From an uncultured Muribaculaceae bacterium (GTDB taxonomy: Bacteria; Bacteroidota; Bacteroidia; Bacteroidales; Muribaculaceae), in contig CAJUSZ010000004.1 in the NCBI GenBank assembly GCA_910589425.1, forward strand, positions 1 to 64,000: a stretch of 64,000 nt of DNA, written 5' to 3'. Under the pieces are notes generated by a model that worked only from the letters and a program-made list of their open reading frames with translations, was not told where the DNA came from and ran no database searches. Made by a program: the position numbers and the translations under genes. This document shows positions 26,084 to 34,480 of this stretch, one piece after another; the stretch's first letter is position 1, and each line of letters starts with the position of its first letter.

Positions 26084-27118
26084 TCAGTCAAACAACGATG
26101 TCTGACGTCCGGGGTGTGAGCGGTGGAGATGCTCGTAGGCGAGATCCGTAACCTCGCGTCCGCGCGGCGTGCGCTTGATGAATCCCTCCTTGATGAGAAA
26201 CGGCTCGTAGACTTCCTCGATAGTCCCGGCGTCCTCGCCGAGGGCTGTGGCGATGGTGGTGAGTCCCACCGGGCCGCCTTTGAATTTGTCGATGATGGTG
26301 AGCAGGATCTTGTTGTCGATCTCGTCGAGTCCGTAGCGGTCTATGTTGAGCGCCTCAAGGGCCGAACGCGCTATCTGGATGGTGATCGACCCGTCGCCTA
26401 CCACCATCGCGAAATCCCTCACCCGGCGCAGAAGCGCGTTGGCGATGCGCGGAGTGCCACGCGACCGGAGCGCGATCTCAAGCGCGGCCTCGTCGGAGAT
26501 CCCTACCTTGAGCAGTCGGGCCGAGCGTCGGATGATGCCGCAAAGCACGTCGTGGCCGTAATATTCCAGATGGCAGTTGATGCCGAAACGGGCGCGGAGC
26601 GGGGCTGTGAGCAGTCCGCTGCGCGTGGTGGCCCCGACAAGGGTAAAGGGGGCGAGGGTGAGCTGGACGCTCTTTGCGCCGGGGCCTTTGTCGAGCAATA
26701 TGTCGATGCGGTAATCCTCCATCGCGGAATAAAGATATTCCTCCACTATGGGATGGAGCCGGTGGATCTCGTCGATGAAAAGCACATCGTGGGGCTCAAG
26801 GCTCATGAGGATCCCGGCCAGATCGCCGGGCTTGTCGAGTACGGGACCCGACGTAACCTTGAAGCCGACGTTCATCTCGTTGGCCACGATGTTGGAGAGC
26901 GTGGTCTTCCCGAGCCCGGGCGGGCCGTGGAGAAGCGTATGGTCGAGGGGTTCGCCGCGCAGTATGGCCGCCTTGACGAAGATGCGCAGATTGGAGATTA
27001 TCTTCTCCTGACCGGCAAAATCGTCGAAAGCAAGAGGGCGCAGCGCGCGCTCGAAATCGTTGTCGGATTCGGGGCGCGGACCGCTCTGGCTGCGGATGTC
27101 GTATTCCTCTGTGTCCAT
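26084..27118 (-). CDS. ruvB: Holliday junction branch migration helicase RuvB
   Basis: A 344-residue AAA+ motor that, with RuvA, drives branch migration of Holliday junctions. Walker A is GPPGLGKTT (residues 65-73), Walker B is VLFIDEIH (Asp117, Glu118), sensor 1/arginine finger region is GATTRSGLLTAPLRARFG, and the winged-helix domain begins near residue 260 (DRYGLDEIDNK). The ATG at 27118 is used rather than an upstream in-frame ATG because MDTEEYDIRS fits relatives. It follows uvrC by 23 bases, so two recombination and repair genes share one transcript. No ruvA or ruvC is nearby. Confidence 0.97.
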   Translation of the reverse strand: MDTEEYDIRSQSGPRPESDNDFERALRPLAFDDFAGQEKIISNLRIFVKAAILRGEPLDHTLLHGPPGLGKTTLSNIVANEMNVGFKVTSGPVLDKPGDLAGILMSLEPHDVLFIDEIHRLHPIVEEYLYSAMEDYRIDILLDKGPGAKSVQLTLAPFTLVGATTRSGLLTAPLRARFGINCHLEYYGHDVLCGIIRRSARLLKVGISDEAALEIALRSRGTPRIANALLRRVRDFAMVVGDGSITIQIARSALEALNIDRYGLDEIDNKILLTIIDKFKGGPVGLTTIATALGEDAGTIEEVYEPFLIKEGFIKRTPRGREVTDLAYEHLHRSHPGRQTSLFD

Positions 27119-27141
27119 GATAGTGCAAAGATAGGCATTTT

Positions 27142-29100
27142 TCATTTATTGGCAAAATGATCGGCTATGAGCCTCGCCTTTGCCTTTCCCACCACCGCCG
27201 CCACTTCCTGCTCGGAGGCGGAGCGAAGACGCCGCAGACTGCGAAAATGACGCATCAGTGCCTCGGCCGTGATCCTGCCTATCCCTTTTATTTGATTTAA
27301 TTCACTGGTTGTCTGCGACTTGGATCGTCTGAGCCGGTGGTGTGTGATTCCAAACCGGTGGGCTTCGTCGCGAAGATGCTGTATCACCCTGAGACTCTGG
27401 CTCTTCTTGTCGATATAGAGAGGCGCCGTGTCGCCTGGGAAATAAATCTCCTCAAGACGCTTTGCGATCCCGACAAGCGCCACCTCGCCGCGTATGCCCA
27501 TCTCGTCGAAAGCCTCCACGGCGGCGCTGAGCTGCCCTTTTCCGCCATCGACCACCACAAGCTGCGGAAGCGGCTCCCCCTCGGCCATCATGCGGGAATA
27601 GCGCCGGTGAAGCACCTCTTTCATCGATGCGAAATCGTCCGGCCCCTCCACGGTCTTGATGATGAAGTGGCGATAGTCGCGCTTCGACGGCTTGCCGTTG
27701 CGGAACACCACGCAGCTCGCCACTGGATTCGTCCCCTGGATATTGGAGTTGTCGAAACATTCGATGTGGCGCGGCTCGACGCTGAGCCGGAAATCCGACT
27801 TCATCCGCTCCATCAGCCTGCTCACCCCGCGCTCGGGATCGAGCGCCTCGGCGGCCTTCTCCTTGTCGGCCATGAACTGCCTCACGTTTTTCATACCCAC
27901 GTCAAGAAGCTTGCGGCGGTCGCCACGCTGGGGCACGATAAACTCCACTCCGGCGAATTCCACATCGGGGACAAACGGGACGATCACTTTCGAGAACTCA
28001 CGGCTGAACCGGCGGCCGATCTCCACAATGGCCATCGAGAGGATCTCCTCGCGGGTCTCCTCAAGACGCTTGCGGAATTCAAGGTTCAGACTCTGGACCA
28101 CTGCGCCCCGATGCAGATGCATGAAGCATACGTAGGCCGAATCGCCGTTCTCATCGTAGGCGAACATATCCATCTCCCCCACTTCGGAGGCGCCGATCAC
28201 GCTGCGGGAATTGTAGTTTCTGACAGCCTCGTATTTCTCTTTCACAACCTGCGCCTCCTCGAATTTCCATTGCTCGCTCAGTTGGCCCATCTCGTCGAGA
28301 AGCATCCTTTCGAGCTGCACGGTGTCGCCGTTGAGAATCTGGCGCACTTTCTCCACCAGCATCCCGTATTCACCGGGCGACATGCGCCCGCAGCAGCAGC
28401 CTCCGCATTTCCCGATATGATAGTCGAGACAGAGACGGTATTTCCCCCGCGCCACCCCTCTTTCATCGAGAGGATGGCGGCAGGAGCGCAAGGGGAATAT
28501 GTCGCGGATGAGCTGAAGCACCACTTTCGCCGACTGGAGGTTGCTGTAGGGTCCGTAATAGCGCCCGGCCTCGGTCTTGGTGCGGGTCATGAACACGCGG
28601 GGAAAAAGCTCTTTCGTAACCACGATCCAGGGATATGACTTGTCGTCCTTGAGCAGGACATTGTAGCGTGGCTGGTATTCCTTGATCATGGCGTTCTCCA
28701 GATGGAGAGCATCTTCCTCGGAGCCTACCACGATGAAGCGCATATCGACGATGTTTCGCACAAGCAAATTTGTCCGCGTGGAATCGTGGCGGCGGTTGAA
28801 GTAGGAACTCACCCGCCTTTTCAGACGCTTCGCCTTGCCGACGTAGATCACTTTCCCGTAGCGGTCCACATACATGTAGACTCCCGGGGAATCGGGCAGA
28901 TCAAGAATCTTCTGCCTCAACTGCTTTCCGGGACGGTTGTGAAGAAGATCCTCCCGCGTCCGGTCCGGTGTGATCTCAAGCTGAAATCCCCCGAATTCAT
29001 CGATGAGACGTCCGGCTCCGGCTATCCGTTCTTCCGCGGCAGCATCAGGCTCTCCACCGCCGGGAAGACTTTCATTAAGGTTTGATTTCTGATCGGTCAT
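27142..29100 (-). CDS. uvrC: Excinuclease ABC subunit C
   Basis: A 652-residue nuclease of nucleotide excision repair that cuts on both sides of a lesion after UvrAB. The GIY-YIG domain is at about residues 55-135 (DSPGVYMYVDRYGKVIYVGK), the UvrB-binding UVR motif near 245-280 (LSEQWKFEEAQVVKEKYEAV), the RNase H-like endonuclease part spans about 400-560 (ECFDNSNIQGTNPVAS, VVDGGKGQL), and the helix-hairpin-helix pair is at the end (IKGIGRITAEALMRHF). The N-terminus carries about 45 extra residues before the GIY-YIG domain. An upstream GTG at 29121 is an alternative start. Confidence 0.97.
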   Translation of the reverse strand: MTDQKSNLNESLPGGGEPDAAAEERIAGAGRLIDEFGGFQLEITPDRTREDLLHNRPGKQLRQKILDLPDSPGVYMYVDRYGKVIYVGKAKRLKRRVSSYFNRRHDSTRTNLLVRNIVDMRFIVVGSEEDALHLENAMIKEYQPRYNVLLKDDKSYPWIVVTKELFPRVFMTRTKTEAGRYYGPYSNLQSAKVVLQLIRDIFPLRSCRHPLDERGVARGKYRLCLDYHIGKCGGCCCGRMSPGEYGMLVEKVRQILNGDTVQLERMLLDEMGQLSEQWKFEEAQVVKEKYEAVRNYNSRSVIGASEVGEMDMFAYDENGDSAYVCFMHLHRGAVVQSLNLEFRKRLEETREEILSMAIVEIGRRFSREFSKVIVPFVPDVEFAGVEFIVPQRGDRRKLLDVGMKNVRQFMADKEKAAEALDPERGVSRLMERMKSDFRLSVEPRHIECFDNSNIQGTNPVASCVVFRNGKPSKRDYRHFIIKTVEGPDDFASMKEVLHRRYSRMMAEGEPLPQLVVVDGGKGQLSAAVEAFDEMGIRGEVALVGIAKRLEEIYFPGDTAPLYIDKKSQSLRVIQHLRDEAHRFGITHHRLRRSKSQTTSELNQIKGIGRITAEALMRHFRSLRRLRSASEQEVAAVVGKAKARLIADHFANK

Positions 29101-29166
29101 ATCTGGATAACGGGGTTTCACGGCAATTGTTTCAACTGTCCGCAGTCTGAGCCGTGGAAAAACGAT

Positions 29167-29222
29167 TCCGGTTCCATGCGGCAGACAGCCGAACGATAGC
29201 TGCCATCTCCGATGGAACCGGA
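29167..29222 (-). other. Nested stem-loop between apt and uvrC
   Basis: An 11-bp outer stem (29167-29177 with 29212-29222) encloses a 5-bp inner stem (29180-29184 with 29200-29204). It lies in the 155-base gap, 34 bases past the apt stop. It may end the apt message or lead the uvrC message. Confidence 0.5.
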
Positions 29223-29255
29223 TAAAATACGCCTGTCTGCTCGGGACCGGCGCGG

Positions 29256-29780
29256 TCAGTATTTCAGAAGAGATGTGATCTCAACATCCTTCGGAAGATT
29301 CTCGCGACCCTTGAGATCCGTAAGCTCCACCACGAAATTGATGTAGATTTTCTTCGGGTTCATCGATTTCACAAGCTCGTAGCACGCATTCATTGTGCCG
29401 CCGGTGGCGAGAAGATCGTCGTGAAGAACCACGACATCATTCTCCGTTATGGCGTCGCTGTGAAGCTCGATCGTGTCCACGCCATACTCTTTAGCGTAGG
29501 CCTTCTTGACAGTAACCGCAGGAAGTTTGCCAGGCTTTCTCGCAGGTACAAATCCGCATCCGAGGATATAGGCCATTATGCTACCGCCGATGAATCCGCG
29601 GGATTCGATGCCTACCACTTTCGTCACACCTTTGCCGACATACATATCCGAGATCATATCGCTCATGGAATGGAGCGCGTCGGGATTCTTGATCAAAGTT
29701 GTAAGATCGCGGAACATAATCCCCTTCGAGGGGAAATCGGGCACATCGCGGATAGCCTCTTTAAGCTGTTCGATAGTCAT
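29256..29780 (-). CDS. apt: Adenine phosphoribosyltransferase
   Basis: A 174-residue purine-salvage enzyme that makes AMP from adenine and PRPP. The PRPP-binding motif VVLHDDLLATGGTMNAC sits at about residues 118-134, and the GIMFRDLTTLI and GIESRGFIGG segments match the family. Length is normal. It lies between mnmG (104 bases upstream) and uvrC on the minus strand, probably in one long transcription unit. The upstream gap contains the 16-bp parS-like palindrome. Confidence 0.96.
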   Translation of the reverse strand: MTIEQLKEAIRDVPDFPSKGIMFRDLTTLIKNPDALHSMSDMISDMYVGKGVTKVVGIESRGFIGGSIMAYILGCGFVPARKPGKLPAVTVKKAYAKEYGVDTIELHSDAITENDVVVLHDDLLATGGTMNACYELVKSMNPKKIYINFVVELTDLKGRENLPKDVEITSLLKY

Positions 29781-29837
29781 TGTGTGTTGGTTTTATTTAT
29801 TGATATGTTATTGCTATAGAAAATAATGAAAACAATT

Positions 29838-29853
29838 TGTTCCACGTGGAACA
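29838..29853. promoter_or_regulatory. Perfect parS-like palindrome (ParB binding site candidate)
   Basis: TGTTCCACGTGGAACA is a perfect 16-bp palindrome. It matches the chromosomal parS consensus (TGTTnCACGTGnAACA type) that ParB/Spo0J binds in many bacteria, and is identical to well known natural sites in Pseudomonas. It is intergenic, next to mnmG (gidA), a gene often near the replication origin. No parA or parB is in the window. Confidence 0.8.
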
Positions 29854-29884
29854 TTTTTAAGACAACCCTTTGATGTCAGATGCT

Positions 29885-31867
29885 TTAGCGGCCAAGCAGC
29901 AGAAGCAAAATGCTGACGTCGGCCGGCGAGACACCGGGTATTCTGGAAGCCTGGCCTATTGTGGCCGGCCTGATCTTCTCAAGCTTCTGACGCCCCTCGG
30001 TCGAGATGGCGTGGAGCGACGAAAAATCAATATCCGACGGAATCCTGACATATTCGAGGCGCGCCGCCTTGTCGGCAAGCTCGCGCTCCCGGCGGATATA
30101 TCCTTCATACTTTATAAGAATCTCGGCCGCCTCCACTATCTCATCGCGCCGGGACTCCTCCACCCTTTCGATACGTTTTCTCAACGACGGGAGATGATCG
30201 GCGAGTAACGCGAAATTGAGCTGCGGCCGACGTATCAGTTCTATCAGACGCACCGAGGCTGAAAGCGGCGCGGTGCCGATTGAGCCGAAAAACTCATTGA
30301 TATTATCATCTGCCTTGACAAGATGTCCGGCACACCACTCAATCAGTTCATCACGCTCCCTGCGCTTCGATTCCATGAGATTGAATCTTTCCTCGGTGGC
30401 CAGGCCTATCTCCCGCCCCTTCGGAGTGAGACGCATGTCCGCGTCATCCTGACGGAGCAGTATCCTGTATTCGGCGCGTGAAGTGAACATACGGTAGGGC
30501 TCGTCCACTCCTTTTGTTACGAGATCATCGATCAGCACGCCTATATATGCCTCGTCCCGCGAGAGAATGAACGGGTCCTTTCCTTTCACCGACAACGCGG
30601 CGTTAATTCCCGCCACCAGGCCTTGTCCGGCAGCCTCCTCATAGCCTGTCGTTCCGCATATCTGACCGGCGAAATAGAGACCTGAGACAGCTTTTGTCTC
30701 AAGCGTGTGGAGAAGCTGCGTAGGGTCGAAATAGTCGTATTCTATGGCATATCCGGGGCGATAAAGCGCCACCCCGGCGAGTGCCGGGATCATGGAAAGA
30801 GCGTCGAACTGCACTTTCCACGGGAGCGAGCTTGAGAAACCGTTCACGTAGAATTCCTCTGTGTATTCCCCTTCTGGTTCAAGAAAAAGTTGATGGCTCT
30901 CCTTGTCGGCGAAGGTTACTATCTTCGTCTCGATGCTGGGACAATAGCGCGGGCCTATGCTTTCAATCTGTCCATTGTAGAGCGGCGAATCGTCTAGATT
31001 ATCTTTCAGCAGGGAGTGAACCTGAGGCGACGTGTGGACTATATAGCAATCGCGGGGCACGAGCGTGCGCCTTACCGACGGAAGAAACGAGAACTTATGG
31101 AAATCTCTCCTTACACGCGCTTTCCTCCCCCGCAGCCACGAGGGCTTGCCGTCGGCTGCGGCAGGTTCATTCTCCACCGCCTCCACCACATCATCGCCGC
31201 TCTGTATGCCGACAAGCGAACGGTCGATCGACCGGCCGTCGAGCCTCACCGGAGTGCCGGTTTTCATTCTTCCCGAGAGGAAACCGAGACGTGAAAGCTG
31301 TGCTGAGATCCCGCCGTCGGCAGCTTCCGAGATTCTACCGCCGGGGATCCGGACCGGCCCGAAATGCATCAGTCCGTTGAGAAAAGTCCCGACAGTAAGC
31401 ACCACGCGCCGCGCACGGAACGTGATCCCGAGCGCCGTTATGACCCCTGAGACAGCATGACGACCATCATCCTCCGGCGCATCGATAATCAGCTCAGACA
31501 CAGTGTCCTGAAAGAGAAACAGATTGTCGGTAGAATCGAGAATCCGGCGCCACGTATCGATATATTTAGTGCGGTCGCTCTGCACTCTGGGCGACCAGAC
31601 AGCGGGACCTTTCGATCTGTTGAGCATCCGGAACTGGATCGCCGTGAGATCGGCAACAACGCCCATCTGTCCGCCGAGCGCATCAATCTCCCTGACAATC
31701 TGACCTTTGGCAATACCTCCGACGGCAGGATTACACGACATCTGGGCTATCCGGTTCATGTCGCTCGTCAGAAGAAGCGTCCGGCAACCCATATTGGCGG
31801 CAGCCACAGCGGCCTCACAACCGGCATGTCCGGCACCCACCACTATCACATCATAATCATAGCGCAT
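29885..31867 (-). CDS. mnmG: tRNA uridine-5-carboxymethylaminomethyl synthesis enzyme MnmG
   Basis: A 660-residue FAD enzyme that with MnmE modifies the wobble uridine of certain tRNAs. The FAD-binding GAGHAGCEAA motif is at residues 11-20, with MSCNPAVGGIAKGQ, the GTFLNGL strand and PGYAIEYDYF typical of the family, and the GidA C-terminal domain with EGYIRRERE. Length is slightly above the usual 620-630. It starts 29 bases after ybeY ends, so the two are probably co-transcribed. The adjacent parS-like site is consistent with an origin-proximal position. Confidence 0.97.
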   Translation of the reverse strand: MRYDYDVIVVGAGHAGCEAAVAAANMGCRTLLLTSDMNRIAQMSCNPAVGGIAKGQIVREIDALGGQMGVVADLTAIQFRMLNRSKGPAVWSPRVQSDRTKYIDTWRRILDSTDNLFLFQDTVSELIIDAPEDDGRHAVSGVITALGITFRARRVVLTVGTFLNGLMHFGPVRIPGGRISEAADGGISAQLSRLGFLSGRMKTGTPVRLDGRSIDRSLVGIQSGDDVVEAVENEPAAADGKPSWLRGRKARVRRDFHKFSFLPSVRRTLVPRDCYIVHTSPQVHSLLKDNLDDSPLYNGQIESIGPRYCPSIETKIVTFADKESHQLFLEPEGEYTEEFYVNGFSSSLPWKVQFDALSMIPALAGVALYRPGYAIEYDYFDPTQLLHTLETKAVSGLYFAGQICGTTGYEEAAGQGLVAGINAALSVKGKDPFILSRDEAYIGVLIDDLVTKGVDEPYRMFTSRAEYRILLRQDDADMRLTPKGREIGLATEERFNLMESKRRERDELIEWCAGHLVKADDNINEFFGSIGTAPLSASVRLIELIRRPQLNFALLADHLPSLRKRIERVEESRRDEIVEAAEILIKYEGYIRRERELADKAARLEYVRIPSDIDFSSLHAISTEGRQKLEKIRPATIGQASRIPGVSPADVSILLLLLGR

Positions 31868-31896
31868 AGCTCAAACTGTTGATAAACTGTTATTGC

Positions 31897-32319
31897 TCAG
31901 GCAAACGGGGGATACATTCCGAGAGCCGCGTTCTCATTCATTTCCATTATCTCGCGTTCGCCGGGACCTTTGTCGTCGATTCCGCATAGATGGAGTACAC
32001 CGTGCGCTATGACACGCAAAAGCTCACGGTCATAGCTCTCGCCGACGAGCGCCGCATTGCTCCTCACCGTGTCAAGAGAGATCAGGACATCGCCGGAAAC
32101 GCGGCCGGCACCAGTGTAGTCGAACGTGATCACATCCGTATAATAATCGTGTCCGAGAAATTGCCTGTTTGTTGAGAGGATCTCCTCGTCGCCACAAAAG
32201 CAATAGTTCACATTCCCCATCGCATATCCGTGGCTGCGGGCTACCGCTTCGAGCCACCTGCAAACTTTCTCCTTATCGATCGGAGGCATCTCCACCCCGT
32301 CGGTCTGAAATGTAATCAT
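31897..32319 (-). CDS. ybeY: Endoribonuclease YbeY (rRNA maturation)
   Basis: A 140-residue UPF0054 metalloprotein involved in 16S rRNA 3' end processing and ribosome quality control. The zinc motif HGVLHLCGIDDK has the first two His, but the third His of the HGxLHLxGYDH consensus is replaced by Asp/Lys. To my knowledge Bacteroidota YbeY often lacks it. The ATG at 32319 is preferred over an upstream TTG at 32331. It is the first gene of the minus-strand run ybeY-mnmG-apt-uvrC-ruvB, with a predicted promoter at 32434-32464. Confidence 0.92.
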   Translation of the reverse strand: MITFQTDGVEMPPIDKEKVCRWLEAVARSHGYAMGNVNYCFCGDEEILSTNRQFLGHDYYTDVITFDYTGAGRVSGDVLISLDTVRSNAALVGESYDRELLRVIAHGVLHLCGIDDKGPGEREIMEMNENAALGMYPPFA

Positions 32320-32433
32320 TTTAAGAAGCAATCTACACGTATGCCGGAACGGGGCATACTCAGTTGTTGTAAATAAAAAAACAATAGCAATCCGGAATTA
32401 AAACAAACTTCCGGAATGCGACAGTTCAGACTA

Positions 32434-32464
32434 CAAAAATACAAAAAATCCGTGCCATCCGCAA
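32434..32464 (-). promoter_or_regulatory. Predicted promoter of the ybeY-mnmG-apt-uvrC-ruvB run
   Basis: On the minus strand, TTG (within 32462-32464), 20 bases, TATTTTTG (32434-32441). Leader of about 110 bases. Confidence 0.55.
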
Positions 32465-32466
32465 GT

Positions 32467-32497
32467 CAGCCGCATATTTTGCCCAGCCGCATATTTT
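32467..32497. repeat. 17-bp tandem repeat
   Basis: CAGCCGCATATTTT at 32467-32480 and again at 32484-32497, just upstream of the predicted ybeY promoter; the pair is also bordered by GTCAG and CTGAC. Confidence 0.6.
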
Positions 32498-32735
32498 CTG
32501 ACAGAATTTTCCAAACATCCTCAAACGGGATTATTTGCTTTATTTTCATAATTTTAACCGGAGATAATCAAATTTATAGGCCACTGAGAATTGATTTTTT
32601 AGAATCCACCGTGCAGCAGGAGGCAAATACAGCAATCATACGCGCCCGATATTTTAAACAATTTTACGGAATTTTCAAAAGCAGTCCATTCAACCATACA
32701 GAAGGGAAAACCGTTTACACAACAAACACAATCTT

Positions 32736-33041
32736 ATGGATATCGACAGCAAGACACGCGCCGAGGCGGAAATCTCGAAGAAAGCCGCCGAAGTCAGTGT
32801 GGCCGCAGCGCGCGACGCTGCAAAAAACGAATACAACACTATTGAATCACGAGCCGACGAAGCTCTATTAAAAAATGAAACTATGATGGAAAACACTAAA
32901 AAGAACCTCGCCGACAAAGCTGAGGAAATGAAAGAGAAAGCAGAAGGCCTTATGGGTGGACTTAAAGAAAAGACAGCCGACCTGCTCGACAAGGGCGCCG
33001 CCAAGGCTTCCGAACTCGCCGACAAGCTCGGAAAGAAATAA
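32736..33041 (+). CDS. Small helical LEA-like protein
   Basis: A 101-residue protein made almost only of Ala, Lys, Glu, Asp and Met. It should form one long amphipathic helix or coiled coil (AEISKKAAEVSVAAARDAA, KKNLADKAEEMKEKAE, KTADLLDKGAAKASELADKL). The 11-residue-like pattern resembles LEA group 3 and YtxH-type stress proteins. There is no signal peptide or membrane helix. Its codon use fits the neighbours, which supports a real gene. Role unknown; a desiccation or envelope-stress role would be speculation. It lies between ybeY (divergent) and the glycosyltransferase 141 bases downstream. Confidence 0.7.
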   Translation: MDIDSKTRAEAEISKKAAEVSVAAARDAAKNEYNTIESRADEALLKNETMMENTKKNLADKAEEMKEKAEGLMGGLKEKTADLLDKGAAKASELADKLGKK

Positions 33042-33182
33042 ACAAAGGTCTTACAACTAAGCGTCCGGGATTTTTTGCTACATGCATGGAAATCCCGGAT
33101 TATTTGTATGCCTACCGGCCACGACATAACAGCGTTTTCTCATTTTTTTTTCGTATTTTTGCATCGGATAAGCAAAAGAGAC

Positions 33183-34325
33183 ATGAGAATAGGCTACGAC
33201 GGAAAACGCGCTGTGAACAATCTCACCGGATTAGGCAACTACTCCCGCCTCGTGGTGGAGTCGCTCGCCAGACGGTTTCCCGACGAGACCCTGCTCATGT
33301 ATGCCCCTGCCGCACGCAATAACCCCAGACTCGCCCCGCTGCTCGAACTCCCCAACGTGGAGCTGCGTCTGCCCGAGGGGAACGGCATTCTTTCCAAAGG
33401 AGCGGTATGGCGCACTTTCAGCATCCCGCGCCAGCTTAGAAACGACCGCATAGACCTTTTCCACGGACTGAGCAACGAGCTTCCGCTCACAATACGCAAT
33501 TACGGGATCCCCTCCGTAGTAACTATCCACGATCTCATCTACCGCCGGCTTCCGGAATGCTACACACTGCCCGACAGACTGATCTACGATTTCAAATACG
33601 GAATGTCGTGTCGCATAGCGGACCGTATCATAGCCATCAGCGAACGCACAAAAGCCGACATTGTGGATCTCTACCGCATAGACCCCGGCAAGATCGACGT
33701 CGTATATCAGGGTTGCGCCGACTCATTCAAGCGTCCCGCCCCGCAGCACACGCTGAAAACCACACGCGAGAAATATCGCCTTCCGAAACGCTATGTCATT
33801 CAGGTGGGCACCATAGAGATGCGCAAAAACCTTGAACTTACCGTAAAGGCCATGCAGACGCTCCCGGGCGACGTGCATCTCGTGGCCGTGGGCAAAGACC
33901 GAGGCTATCTCTCCAGAGTCAGAAAAATCGCCGCACAATGCGGTGTGGCCAACCGTCTGCACATACTCTCCGACGTTCCCTTCAGCGAACTGCCGGCTCT
34001 CTATCAGCAGTCCTCGGCCGTGGCCTACCCCTCCCGCTACGAAGGCTTCGGCATCCCTGTGCTTGAAGGACTGGAGAGCGGAAAACCGGTCGTGGCCGCC
34101 ACGGGGTCATGCCTGGAGGAAGCCGGAGGCGAGGCGGCATTCTATGTGAATCCCGACAATCCCCGCGAGATGGCCGAAGCCTTGCGGACAGCCCTGACGG
34201 AAAGTCCGGCGCTCGTGAGCCGCATAGCCGTCGGGAAAAGACACGCCTCGCGCTTCAACAACGCCGACGTGGCCTCGAAAATGGCCGACGTCTACGCACG
34301 CACCCTGAGAGCCACCGGGCAATAA
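33183..34325 (+). CDS. GT4-type glycosyltransferase
   Basis: A 380-residue GT-B glycosyltransferase. The N-terminal domain begins MRIGYDGKRAVNNLTGLGNY, and the C-terminal domain carries the nucleotide-sugar motif SRYEGFGIPVLEGLESGKPV (about residues 280-299) with the EX7E pair typical of GT4. It probably transfers a sugar in envelope polysaccharide or lipopolysaccharide synthesis; donor and acceptor cannot be read. The ATG at 33183 is chosen for the family start. A TATTTTTG box at 33154-33161 fits a -7 element with a short leader. It lies directly before the dcw cluster. Confidence 0.9.
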   Translation: MRIGYDGKRAVNNLTGLGNYSRLVVESLARRFPDETLLMYAPAARNNPRLAPLLELPNVELRLPEGNGILSKGAVWRTFSIPRQLRNDRIDLFHGLSNELPLTIRNYGIPSVVTIHDLIYRRLPECYTLPDRLIYDFKYGMSCRIADRIIAISERTKADIVDLYRIDPGKIDVVYQGCADSFKRPAPQHTLKTTREKYRLPKRYVIQVGTIEMRKNLELTVKAMQTLPGDVHLVAVGKDRGYLSRVRKIAAQCGVANRLHILSDVPFSELPALYQQSSAVAYPSRYEGFGIPVLEGLESGKPVVAATGSCLEEAGGEAAFYVNPDNPREMAEALRTALTESPALVSRIAVGKRHASRFNNADVASKMADVYARTLRATGQ

Positions 34326-34480
34326 GGCGCCATTCCATCCTCCGCCTAAGGCGGCTATGTCTATAACTTTTTATGTAAAAAAATCTGAAAAAAGATATTT
34401 CCTCCTGTAAACTATTTGCAATTTTAACTAACTTTACAGACTTTTCCCAATCTTCATGCGAATCAATAGCTTGTAAAAGG

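Larger units (their letters stand above)
32332..32735. other. Intergenic region between ybeY and the small LEA-like gene
   Basis: No gene is supported, though an open frame crosses it. It holds the ybeY promoter, a short inverted repeat TCCGGAA/TTCCGGA (32391-32415) in the ybeY leader, and a 17-bp tandem repeat at 32467-32497. I do not see a clear TAnnTTTG promoter for the gene at 32736. Confidence 0.5.

Noticed and set aside
32416..32871. A 151-codon plus-strand frame
   Set aside because: No recognisable protein, AT-rich, and overlapped by the better supported LEA-like gene.
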